64,000 nt of DNA from Hedera helix (taxonomy: Eukaryota > Streptophyta > Magnoliopsida > Apiales > Araliaceae): NCBI GenBank assembly GCA_947179155.2, contig OX359270.1, positions 23,263,056 through 23,327,055 of the forward strand, read 5' to 3'. Shown piece after piece: positions 11,397 through 22,200 of this stretch. Made by a program: the position numbers and the translations under genes. The notes below the pieces were generated by a model. It saw only the letters and a program-made list of their open reading frames with translations. It was not told where the DNA came from and did no database searches. The stretch's first letter is position 1, and every line of letters starts with the position of its first letter.

Positions 11397-13723
11397 TGTA
11401 ATGATATGTAAATTCAATAATGTTGTAAATATTATAATTAAATAATGAAATTAAAATTTAGAAGTGTGACAAATGTTTTGAGATAAACAAGTTATGTATT
11501 AATTGATTATAAAATAATTTTTAAGCAAAGTGCATTTAATTTGGATTAAAGAGGACTTGAAATGGATTAAAAGTAATCAAGAAAGAATTAATTAAACAAA
11601 GATTGTCTAGGATTTTTGAGAATTGTCCAAAGTACCCTTAACAATTTAAGAAATGACCATGGTGTCTTATGTTGGTGTGTAATGTCCGTAATGCCATTAA
11701 TGATTGATGAGAAGTGACTTGCATGCCCCTAACTATGCTTAGTTAAGTTAAACCAAAGGAGAGTTAGTTGTTGGAAATATACATACAATTTATGTATGTA
11801 TATATTTTTCAAGTATAAGCTAGGATATTATCACAATTCATTTCAAAAGTTGTTAAGTTGTGAAAGTTCTTATAGAGAGAAAGAAGAAGAAGCTAGGGTT
11901 GTCTTACAACTTGAGAGATTTCATAAGAGGTGTTCAAAAGAAGTAAAACTAGCCATCAAAGTGGATCATCCTTCCTTAGAAAGCTTCATAGCAAAAAAAA
12001 AAAAAAGAGCACAAATAAGGTTTAAAAGTGTTCTTGTCCTAAAACTCATCATTGTTGTGTTTAGATTCAAGGTTATATGTAGTCATGCATGTATTTGTAG
12101 TTAAAAGTAGTATTTATGTGAGTTATGTGCTACATGAATGGTTCATGAAGAAACCTTAAGCATTAATGTTGTATTACAAAAGTGGTAGGTGTATACATGC
12201 ATGTATTCATGGCTAGAAAGTATAGTTTGAAGAAGATCATGTGCTAAATGTTGATAGATGTGGTGAAACCCTAGATTATGCATGTAAACCAAATCAAAGT
12301 TGGTAACATGTTTTAGAAGGTGTATATAGATGTTACATGAACATATAAAGTTAGTAAATAAGCTTATGATAGTGTATATGGTGTATGGAGTTCAGTAACT
12401 CAAGTATGAGTTTAAGAGTCAATTTTGTTAAGTTGACAAAATTCTACCAAAGGGTATTTTTGGTCATTTTGTGTAATTAAAGGTAAAATTAAGCTAAATA
12501 ACTAAGTTTTATATTAATACTTGTGTTTGTGTCAATTTGGTGGTCATTTGGTGTTTATGACGATAAAAGTGAATTTTAGATGTTTAAAAACGTTTGTCGG
12601 CACCTAAAATGAAATTTTTGGAAAAATATGGTCATTTGAAAACTTTTAATATTTTTGAAGACCTAGGCAATATGTTATATATGCTAAATCATGTGTTAGA
12701 ATCAAGTTTTGTAAAAAAATGGCCAAAAATAACATGAAAATAAGAATAAAAAAAATTTCTGAAAAAAATTGATTCTATAGCATTGCGCCGGGGTGAGGTC
12801 TTTTGAACTAAATCCTGCGTCAGGGCATAGTACAACTAAGAAGAATTCGCTGGGGGCGTACCTAAAATGGAATTTTTGGAAAAATAGGGTCACTTGAAAA
12901 CTTCTAATGTTTTTGAAGACCTAGGCAAGTCATATATATGTTATGTATGCTAAATCGTGTGTTGGAATCAAGTTTTGTAAAAATGGGCCAAAAATAACAT
13001 TAAAATTGGAATGAAAATTTTTCCGAAAAAAAACTGATTTTGCAGCACTGCGTCGAGACAAGGTCTTTTGAACTAAACACTGCGCCGAGGCGTAATACAT
13101 TTAAGAAGAGTTCGCGGGGGGAGATGCCAATCGGCGCCGGGCACAGTCCAACTGAGAGGATCTCATGACCAGCGAAGAGTCTAGTATAAAACACTTGGCG
13201 GAGGCGAGATGTCCTGATTTTCAATTTTTTTTTATTTTAATCTGAAATGAAATGTTTTAATATTATATGATACAGACATGTATTGTAAACTATAAATTGA
13301 TAAGAATGATTAATATGGTAGGTATTAGGGTATAAGTGAATGACATGTTAAGGTACATTTATAGATAAATAGTAATTTGTATGTCAAGGTAAAGCATGTA
13401 ACTAATGCATGGACCATTATTATTATGGTTGTGTAGGACATAAACGGGATAAGATATTAACGGTAAAAGTAAATGAGGATAAAGGCAAGTGTTCAATTCG
13501 AACTCTCTTTTGTAGTTCCTTGAACAATGATTTATGCCATGTATTCCTATAAGTCATTTTGAAATTTATTCATCGTTGAACTGTTTTAAGAAAGGTCGAT
13601 ATCAATCTTGATCTGGCTAGACATATGTGATAGAAGTTATATATTATGGAATATTTATAGTTAATCAGTTAGACGTGAGCACCAGATCTGCTATAGGAAA
13701 TATAGAGAGTTGAAGGCGTCACA
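11397..13723 (+). repeat. 3' LTR of element B, about 2.3 kb
   Basis: It begins TGTAATGA just after a purine tract and ends GCGTCACA at 13723, the same termini as the LTRs of element C. The last 60 bases also align loosely with those of element C (GTGAGCAC, then AGGCGTCACA). It carries a 10-bp inverted repeat (11777-11803) next to AT-rich TATA-like sequence and a 258-bp internal duplication (12602-13125). Confidence 0.8.
12602..13125. repeat. 258-bp tandem duplication in LTR of element B
   Basis: Two diverged copies start at 12602 and 12860, both with ACCTAAAAT followed by GGAAAAAT, GACCTAGGCAA, ATCAAGTTTTGTAAAAA and a GC-rich end (TGCGCCG, GGGCATAGTACAACTAAG or GGCGTAATACATTTAAG, then TTCGC). 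The GC-rich ends stand out in an otherwise AT-rich LTR. A shorter related motif (GGCGCCGGGCACAG) follows at about 13132. Confidence 0.8.
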
Positions 13724-13960
13724 GTCATTAACAATTTTCTCTTATGGCAAAATAGTCATTACCTTATCACTAGGAAACTTCCTATAAATTTCCTCCAAGG
13801 ACAAAATGGTCATCAAGAATTTTCTCTTAGGGTAAAATAGTCATTACCTCATCACTAGAAAGCTACCTAAAAAAAAATTTTAAGGACAGAATGGTCATTA
13901 AAAATTTGTTCTCAAGGCAAAATAGTCATTACCTCATTACTAGGAAACTTCCTAGAAATT
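13724..13960. repeat. Three-unit repeat of about 80 bp, cut by element C
   Basis: Units begin near 13722, 13807 and 13891. Each reads GTCATTAA or GTCATCAA, then a CTCTTA or CTCAAGG stretch, AAAATAGTCATTACC, TCACTAGGAAAC or variants, and a purine-rich ACAAAATGGTCAT link. The third unit ends at the start of element C. The reverse complement resembles leader text often seen in plant LTRs (TAATGACCATT), so this may be part of an older minus-strand LTR continuing at 27328. Confidence 0.7.
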
Positions 13961-14625
13961 TGTAATGACCGCGAATATTTTAAGTTATATAAATGAAATT
14001 AATTATTGATAAATTAAATTTTGTGCGATTAAATTAAATCATTATATAATAGCTTGGTTTATTTAATTATGTGACATAATTAATATTAGGGCTACTATTG
14101 GTTTTAATTTAAAAAGGAGCCTAATATAAATTAATGTGGGAATTAAATTAAAACCTAATCAATAGTCCACTTAAATTAGTTGCTTAGCAAGTCTAATTAG
14201 ATTATGTGTTTATTAATGATGTATTTAATTAAGTATCATGTGATTTAATTAATAATCCGATCAAGCTAACTTTCTAGCCAATTGATTAATTAATGCAAGG
14301 CCCAAGTATTTAATTAAAATTAAGCCCAAATGAAATGTGACATAGGCCCAATGAAATTAATTAAATTAAGATTCAAACATAGCAAATTAAATGTGTGTTG
14401 GTGAGTATATATATATATGTATCTATATATATATTTTACTAACTCATTTTGGACATTAAATGAAAGGGGAATAAAACAATTATTGGACCATCTTGCCCCT
14501 CAAAAATCTGCAGCGTTAGTGGACTTTAATGAGCTGATTTCTTGTTCCTTTTAGTGGCTCGAGGTATTGGTAAAAGCAAAGAATTAATACAAGTTAGTAG
14601 GCCTATGCTTGGTTGATGTGAATGA

Positions 14626-14658
14626 TGTGTATACTTACATAATTTGTAAGTATACACA
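14626..14658. promoter_or_regulatory. Perfect 14-bp inverted repeat in 5' LTR of C
   Basis: TGTGTATACTTACA, five bases, then its exact reverse complement. In the 3' LTR (about 24308-24343) the right arm carries an extra eight-base insertion (GTTTGTAA-type duplication). It may mark the 5' end of the element RNA, by analogy with similar hairpins in the other LTRs here. That role is inferred. Confidence 0.55.
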
Positions 14659-16039
14659 ACAACTAATACACTCACTCTCTCCTATCATCCATCATCTTAT
14701 ATTTCATCTACCAAGTTGCTAGAGAGTAAAAGAGTTCGAGAGAAAAGAAGAGTTGAAAGCAAAATTGAGAGAAAGTAAGAGAAATGAAGAGAAACCCTAG
14801 AAAATCAAGATCAAGCAAGAAGGAAGATCATCAACCATACCAAGGTGGATCATCCATTGCTAGTCCAGTTCCTATCTAGAAGAAAGAAAGCAAAAAAAGG
14901 GTTTAAAAGTGTTCTAAGCTTTAACTTTTCTTTAAACTATGTTCTAAATGTGTTTTAAGTGATTTTATTGGTCAAAAATGTGTTTTGATGGTAGAAACCT
15001 ATTTTCCAAATTCTTGATGATTAAAACCATGCTATACTAGTATATCTAGAGTTTAATATGAGTTTTGGTATTCATTTATGTGGAAAAGCTTAACAAGACA
15101 TGAAAGCGGTTTTTACCGAAAAATACTATTCTGGACAGTTTGTTCCCGGAGTTACTGTTCACATTCCGTAACTCGTTTTTGTGATCCGTCAGTTTTGGAT
15201 GGTAGGTCTATCAGATAAGAAGAGATTCCAAGTGGAACGACCGAAAAATATTAAACGAACGATTTATGGTGATTTTTCTAGCAAAACAGTTTTTACCGGC
15301 AAAAGCCATAAAACCTACTGTCCCGAAAATCGAAGGACCTGTTTTGGCCACTTTCGTTACTCTAAAAATTCAAAAAAAATTATATGTGGTACTATATGGT
15401 AATAAGCAGCCACTGCAAAAAAATGAGCTCATTCTGATCTCGGATGAGTGAGTTATGACTCGACGTTTCTTTACAACTTAAAAGAGAATTACAGTTATAA
15501 CTTGAGTGGTATAACTCCAAAGCTTATGAAATGTTTACTAGAGATTTTATATGATGGAAGGAGGCTTCATATTAATTTTAGTATTTTTTGGATAAAAACT
15601 CAAATTTTAATAAATCCTGCAAATTTCAGACAGTTGGCTTTTTGAAAAAATAGCAAATGATGTTGAAAAATTAAAAGAAAATTATTTTGTGTGTAAAATT
15701 AAATACACTAAAGATATCCAAGATGTAAAAAAAAAAATAAGTCAATTAAGTATTTTTAATAAATACAATTGACTTAAGAAAAATAAGGATAATTGAATAA
15801 AATAATTATGTATCGTTAAATTTTAATTAAATAATACATAAAAGTAATTTATTTTTTATTTACCTAATAATAAATATTAAAGTAATTAAAAAAATTAGAC
15901 TCATTATTTATTATTTAAATGCTAAATAATGAATAAAGTAAATGAATAAAGAAGTGAATAAAATAATTAAACAATTTAGTTTAATTGTTTAAAGTTTTTA
16001 AATATTATTAAATGATTGAAATATTATTAAATAATAATA

Positions 16040-16550
16040 GTAGTTAAGTTATTATTAAATTATTATTAAATAATTAAGAATAATAGTAAATGATTAAATT
16101 ATTAAACAATAATAATAAATGATTAAATTATTATTAAATGATTAATAATAATAGTAACACATTAAATTATTATTAATTGATTAATAATAATAGTAAGTAA
16201 TTAAATTATTATTAAATGATTAATAATAATAGTACCTCATTAAATTATTATTAAATGATTAATAATAATAGTACCTCATGAAATTATTAGTAAATGAGTA
16301 ATAATAATAGTAAGTCATTAAATTATTATCAAATGATTAATAATAATGTTAAGTAATTAAATTATTATTAAATGATTAATAATAATAGTACCTCATTAAA
16401 TTATTAGTAAATGAGTAATAATAATAGTAACTCATTAAATTATTATTAAATAATTAATAATAATGTTAAGAAATTAAATTATTATTAAATAATTAATAAT
16501 AATAGTAACTCATTAAATTATTATTAAATGATTAATAATAATAGTAGGTA
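16040..16550. repeat. AT-only minisatellite in 5' LTR of C
   Basis: About a dozen units of roughly 40 bases built on CATTAAATTATTATTAAATG, then ATTAATAATAATAGTA, with small changes. The matching array in the 3' LTR (about 25740-26125) has fewer units, which explains part of the LTR length difference. Confidence 0.85.
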
Positions 16551-17745
16551 TTCAATTTTGATGATATTAATTTATTAATAAAATTTCTAAATGAACTTGA
16601 TATTAATAATATTATTTGGTAATTAAAATATTATCCAAGTGTGATAATATTGTCGTGTAAGCTACGTGTTGTTAAATAGAGGATTATGTGCTTAAGTAGC
16701 AGTCTGTATGATTGTAATATATGAATCTCTATGTGTTATACTAATTAAAAGATAAACCTATTTAATACTAGGTCTATCAAAGGCTGTAATTTAAGTTGTG
16801 TGAACTGTAGTCAACAATCAAGACAAGTTTCCAAAGTCAAACTCGAGCTATTATTTTTTAACATGTTAATGGTTTCATTATCGTTAATTATTCCATGTAA
16901 AGTAGGTATTGACATTCGCACGTTGGTGTATTTGAAATCTATATTCTATCATTGAACAAGTAAATTATTTAAAGTTCTTTATTTCATGAATTGTTCAAGA
17001 ATTGGTCTACGCCATTTATTTCGGGTAGACATATAAAGGAAATGTTTTTAAAAGCTATTCTAAACCAATTGATTAGTGCGGAAGTCTTGTGCTGGAGAAC
17101 AAACCCTAAATGGGGAATTATAAGTGTTATTATCCGACACGGTCAGAGTTTAATGTTATGCATACACATGGTGTACGAGAGGCTGATCCCCTCAAGTACA
17201 ACTTGATTTATAAAAGGATAAATCGAAAGATTGATTTCTTGAAAATGTCGGTTGTACCACTCAGTAGTAAACAATCATCTTTCATTCCTTTATTTGAATT
17301 TTGATTATCTTATCAGTTATTTCATCAACTTCTATAAAATGTTGAGCAGTCTCTCTATTCGCAGTTATTCATGATATACCTGTATTAATTATTTTAAACT
17401 TGCTGAGCATATAAGTTGCTCACTTTTGTTATATATATCATGAACTAATTGCAGTTAGGTCTGAGCATTCCAAGAAGAACAAAGGTAATGACAAGCTTTA
17501 AGAATAGTTTAAATAATTCTATTTCTGTTTTGTAAATCATGGAACCCTGTTTGTATTAATAGGATCGTCATGAGGTATTTTATTAAGGTTGAGACCTTGG
17601 GACCGTAGTAAACCTTTTGTAATGAACAACTTATGTTTATTTATTCCACATTTAGTAATATATGTTGTTTAGAAGTGATGTATGTATTTGATCGTGAGCA
17701 CTGAATACGAGGTTGAGACAACCCGGATTTGGAGGCGTCACAGGT

Positions 17746-17758
17746 TGGTATCAGAGCC
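17746..17758 (+). promoter_or_regulatory. Primer binding site, initiator-Met tRNA type
   Basis: TGGTATCAGAGCC lies three bases after the LTR end. It is the standard complement of the 3' end of plant initiator methionine tRNA, used to prime minus-strand DNA synthesis in many plant LTR elements. It is not a tRNA gene. Confidence 0.92.
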
Positions 17759-18000
17759 GTAGGTTATAAACTTTGGGAATTATGAAACCTAGGTTATAAC
17801 CTTAGAATTAAACTCATATAGAGTACTCTAGGATGATGGGTCGAGGAGATCCATTGAGTTGCATTAAGTCTAGAGATGGATTGTGGAGATTCATCGAGCC
17901 GATGTTATACAAAATAAAATATTAGTTAATTTCATCAATGAATATATTTTATTATGATACTGATATGCTGTCGTTTTTTCTTTTTATCTGTGGTTATAGG

Positions 18001-18805
18001 ATGCCTAAGGTAGGTCAGACGAGCTAGCCAACAGAAGAAGAGTTCATAGATATATACATATGTGGATACGGTTCAGCCACTGGTTGTTGCACCTGAGGAG
18101 GATCACGTGGCTGATGTTGAGGAACCAGTTAGGGGCGGGGTAATGAGGCCACATAGTGAAGATGACACAGAGGAGCAGCAGACTGCCGAGGAGGAGTCAG
18201 CTGAGTATGCAGATGGCATGGGCACGACTGCTAGTGACATCATAGAAGAGCTGACCACTAGGAATGATGAGCTAGAGGATAGAATTCATCATCTAGAGGA
18301 GCAGAACCAAGTTCACTAGGAGATGAAGGACCAGTATAAGGATGTGGCATATCATCTAGAGGATAAGATGAGGGGGATGAAGGCACAGCTGCAAGGGTAT
18401 GAGCACTCCGCATAGCAATTAGGGCCCTTGTTACATCAGATGGTGGCTAGGAATATAGAGCTGAAAGAGGAGAAAGATCAGGCAGAGTTGAGTCTGACAG
18501 AGTTATAGGTAGAGCATGAGGCCATGAAGGCCAAATTTGATCTTGAGATAGCGGACAAGATCCAAATTCATGATGAGTGGATGACAGCTACCAAGAGAGT
18601 GGAGGAGCTAGAGAGGGAGGTTCGAACTCGGGCAATCAGGATTGATCGTCTGAACTTTATGTTTGGTACTGCCTTCCAGAGGATGAGGCATAGGATTCGA
18701 ATGTATCCTCAGGAGGTGGACCTCCACAAGCGCACTATCAGTCGCCATAGAGCGGACATAATAGCCCAGCAGGAGCATGAGGATGCTATCTTCAGGGGCC
18801 TGTAG
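18001..18805 (+). pseudogene. Extra coiled-coil reading frame upstream of gag (element C)
   Basis: An ATG at 18001 opens a frame that shifts by one base near 18055 and then runs, with three internal stops (about 18317, 18413 and 18507), to a TAG at 18803-18805: about 265 codons in all. The first third is acidic (EEDHVADVEEP, EDDTEEQQTAEEES). The middle and end are strongly helical with heptad-like spacing (ELTTRNDELEDRIHHLEEQ; RVEELEREVRTRAIRIDRL), then a basic RMRHRIRMYP block and an acidic EHEDAIFRGL end. No known domain is recognised. The stretch to gag at 19199 is noncoding. A homologous frame sits at the same place in element B. A structural or RNA-binding helper role is possible but unsupported. 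Confidence 0.6.
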
Positions 18806-19198
18806 TATCTCCATAGTCTTGTTATGTATATAGATGCAGTTAGTTCCTACTTTTGATTATAGTAAGGACGAATATATGTTGTAAATCCCATTACTTTTGT
18901 TTTGACTTGGGATAGTATTAGACCCCGACTTTTGTTTGTCATAGGGATAGCTTGGTTTAAATTCTCTATTTCTGTTCTGAGGGGATAACCATTGGTTAGT
19001 ATTAGCATTTATAGCAGTATGCCACAGGTTACCGGATGTATTTAAAACAGTGGTATATGAATATAAATGCAGTTATTGATATCTATTTGGGATTTTTGAT
19101 TGAGTTGCGCTTTACCTGTTAAATGCATGCATAAATGAAATGTGGCATGGAATGTAAAGACACAGAATAATAACATAAGGTTTTGTTTATATCAGACA

Positions 19199-20215
19199 AT
19201 GTCGCCTAGAAGAAGAAACCAAGTTCCACGTGTAGAAGAATCCGTTAATAATGACGGGGGTCCAGCAGACCCTATGCAGGTATTTGCAGCCATGATCGCA
19301 GGGTACATGCAGAATAGACCGCTGTTGGTGGTACCACCAGTAGTATCGCCAGTAGTAGAGCAGTCAGGGGCTCACTTGGCTAATTTCAAGGATTTCAAAT
19401 TGATAGGACCGATGGAGTTTCGCGGGACTACTGATCCCATTGAAGCCCAGACTTGGGTGGAAGAGATGGAAAAAGTGTTTGAGGATGTAAGGGTGGCCGA
19501 CGAACAACTGACGTCATTCGCCACTTGCATGCTGAAGGGTGAATCGAATTACTGGTGGAAGACAAATAAGAATAGAGCCTGAGAATGAGTAATTACGTGG
19601 GTACGTTTCAAGGAGCTGTTCTTCGAGAATTATTTCCCAGAGAGTATGTAAGCAAGGATGGAAGTGAAATTCCTGGAACTGAAATAAGGGAGCATGACAG
19701 TTGTTGACTATGCTACAAGATTCAATAAACTGGCCAGATTTGCGCCGAAACAGGTAGATACGGAAGTCAGAAGAGCTCGGAGGTCTGAACAAGGACTGAA
19801 GCCTTGGGTTTATGGGAAGGTAGCTGTGCTACAAATCAACACATTCTTGTCATTCCTGGAGAAAGCCCTAATTGCTGAGGGAGGAAATGAAGCAGAGACC
19901 AATTATCAACAAAATCACAAGAAGAAAGGCCACTAAGGGCTCAAGGAAGGGATTAGTAGTGGAGGAAGCAATCCGCACAAACAAAAATGGAGCGACAATC
20001 AAAGCTCGGGAGAGCCATCAAGCGAGACTAAGCAAGGCAACAAGTGCAATAAGTGTGAAGAGTCCTCGAGGGAGTGTATGCGGGGTAAGGGAGTTTGCTT
20101 CAACTGCAGACAACCGTGTCATTTTGCTCCCTAATGCCCAAATGCCAAATAAGGGGACTATTTCTATTGTGGTGCTTCCGACCATCAGAAAAAGGATTGT
20201 CTAAAATGAAAGATC
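19199..20215 (+). pseudogene. Gypsy gag (element C)
   Basis: ATG at 19199 (MSPRRRNQVPRVEE) begins a Tekay-type gag. FKDFKLIGPMEFRGTTDPIE, then FATCMLKGESNYWW, then MTVVDYATRFNKLARFAP are the conserved capsid blocks. Stops occur near 19580 and in the following linker, and a frameshift precedes the zinc knuckles. Finger one (VCFNCRQPCHFAP, stop, CP) keeps C-x2-C-x4-H-x4-C spacing but carries a stop inside. Finger two (FYCGASDHQKKDC) has lost its first cysteine. Located 0.4 kb after the extra frame. Confidence 0.85.
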
Positions 20216-20289
20216 GACTCAGGCAGTGTCAGTCAAGGGAACAACCGTAAGCTAACGGTTTGAGGCCCAGCACCACAAAACAGGCTAGT

Positions 20290-20730
20290 GGCACGTACTT
20301 TCAACATGACCATACAAGATGCGATGGAGTCCAAGGAGGTGGAGTCAGTTATTATTCCGATCAATGATATTAATGCATATATATTATTTGATTCGGGTGC
20401 TACCGTTCATTCGTATTAGGTGAATTTGCTAGTCGATTAAAATTTCCCCGTGAAAAATTAAAGAACCCAATGAATGTAGAGGTAGCAAATAAAGAAGTGA
20501 TCCCTGTAGATTATATATATATAAATTGTTATGCCGAGATACTGGAACATAAACTGTGTGTGAATTTAATTCCGATACATCTAGGAGAGTTTTACGTGAT
20601 CTTGGGAATGGATTGGTTATTTAATCATGGAGTTGTGATTGACTGTCAAAAGAAAAGGATACACCCGAAAACTCCAAATAAGTCTAAAGTCGTATTATAT
20701 GGGAGTAAATCGTCAAGATAATCGTGTTGT
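20290..20730 (+). pseudogene. Gypsy aspartic protease (element C)
   Basis: ILFDSGAT near 20383-20406 keeps the catalytic DSG triad, but a frameshift follows immediately. Downstream are NVEVANKEVIPVDY and LGEFYVILGMDWLFNHGVVIDCQKKRI, the conserved C-terminal half. It normally releases gag and pol products by self-cleavage. Broken here by the frameshift. Confidence 0.8.
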
Positions 20731-20809
20731 ATGATGATGATGATGCAAGCAAGGAGGTTGCATAGGTTATCTGGCCCATGTAGTTAATACTCAAAGAGAA
20801 GGGGGAGAA

Positions 20810-22200
20810 ATGGGACAGATACCTATGGTAAGGGAATTCTCAGGTGTTTTTCCGGATGAGTTGCCAGGTTTATTGTCGGACAGAGAGGTGGAGTTTGTAA
20901 TCGACTTAGCACCGGGGACCGCACCAATATCGAAAGCACCATATAGGATTGCCCCGATGGAATTGAAGGAATTGATGATACAGTTGAAAGAGTTGTAAGA
21001 GAAGAAGTACATTCAGCTGAGTGTATCTCCGTGAGGAGCACCAGTGCTATTTGTAAAAAAGAAGGATAGATCGTTAAGGCTTTGTGTCAATTATAGGGAC
21101 TTAAACAAGGTCACCATTAATAATAAGTACCTGTTGCCCAGGAAGATCGATGATCTGTTTGATCAGCTTAAGAGGGCTAAGTACTTTTGAAAAATTGACT
21201 TGAGGACTGGTTATCATCAGCTGAAGGTGAGATCGGGAGACGTACCAAAGACAGCCTTTAAGACTCGATACGGTCACTTTGAGTTCCTGGTGATGTCTTT
21301 TGGACTGACAAATGCGCCAACAGTATTTATAGACATGATAAACAGAGTATTCAAACAGTACTGAGATAAGTTTGTTGTTGTGTTTATCGATGATATACTG
21401 GTGTATTCAAAGACGGAGGAAGAACACACAGAACATTTGAGAATAGTATTGGAGACATTAAGGAGGGAACAACTATACGTCAAGTTCTCCAAGTGCGAGT
21501 TTTGGTTACAAAGGGTAGAGTTTTTGGGACACATCATCGACAAGGAGGGTGTTTTAGTGGATCCTGCAAAGGTAAAGTCAGTTATCAACTGGGAACAGCC
21601 GAAGACTCCAACAGAGATCAGAAGTTACTTGGGATTAGTGGGATACTATCGGAGATTCATCAAGGACTTTTCAAATCTAGCATCGCCGTTAACCAATCTG
21701 ACAAGGAAGACAGTAAAGTTTGTATGGACGGATAAGTGTGAAGAAAGCTTTAGGGAATTAAAAAAGAGGCTTAGTTAAGCACCAGTGTTATCCTTGCCTG
21801 ATGATAAAGGGGGATTCGTGGTTTATAGTGATGCGTCACTCAAGGGTCTTAGTTGTGTACTAATGCAGCATGACAAGGTCATCGCTTACACGTCATGCCA
21901 GTTAAAAGATTATGAGAAGGGATATCTGACCCACGATTTGGAACTGGCAGCAATAGGTTTTACTTTGAAGATCTGGAGGCACTATCTGTATGGAGAGAAG
22001 TGCAAGATATACACAGACCACAAAAGTTTGAAGTATATCTTCACTCAAAAGGAGCTGAATATGAGGCAGAGACGATGGTTGGAATTGATCAAGGACTACG
22101 ATTGTGAGATTCTGTACCATCCCAGTAAAGTCAATGTTGTAGCTGATGCTCTGAGCAGAAAGGGCAAGGAAAAATTGTTAATATTAACAATGCAAGAGGA
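20810..22200 (+). pseudogene. Gypsy reverse transcriptase and RNase H (element C)
   Basis: One frame covers the whole region, interrupted only by point stops (near 20996, 21031, 21187, 21361 and 21776). RT blocks: FPDELPGLLSDREVEFVIDLA, KAPYRIAP, LCVNYRDLNKVT, KIDLRTGYHQLK, FGLTNAP and the catalytic VVVFIDDILVYS (about 21376-21411), intact. Connection: NWEQPKTPTEIRSYLGLVGYY. RNase H: VVYSDASLKG, THDLELAA, YTDHKSLKYIF and VADALSRK, with the D, E and D catalytic residues all visible. It would copy element RNA to DNA if the stops were absent. Confidence 0.88.

Larger units (their letters stand above)
5653..13723 (+). mobile_element. Gypsy element B (Del/Tekay type), decayed, 5' LTR almost deleted
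   Basis: From left to right: LTR stub, extra coiled-coil frame, gag with zinc knuckles, protease, RT, RNase H, integrase with C-terminal module, polypurine tract (AGGGAATAA at 11388-11396) and a full 3' LTR (11397-13723). RT before integrase is the Gypsy order. The protein sequence closely follows element C but with many stops and several frame changes, so B is the older copy. Confidence 0.8.
13961..17742 (+). repeat. 5' LTR of element C, 3.8 kb
   Basis: Starts TGTAATGACC and ends GGCGTCACA directly before the primer binding site. It contains a perfect 14-bp inverted repeat (14626-14658), a long array of AT-only units (about 16040-16550), and about 145 bp (roughly 14345-14487) with a TA-rich tract that is absent from the 3' LTR. 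Confidence 0.9.

Noticed and set aside
11796..12104. 102-codon plus-strand frame
   Set aside because: Within the LTR of element B, no motif, poly-A derived lysine run.
17746..17758. Possible tRNA-related sequence
   Set aside because: It is the complement of the tRNA 3' end at the expected primer-site position. No cloverleaf is present.
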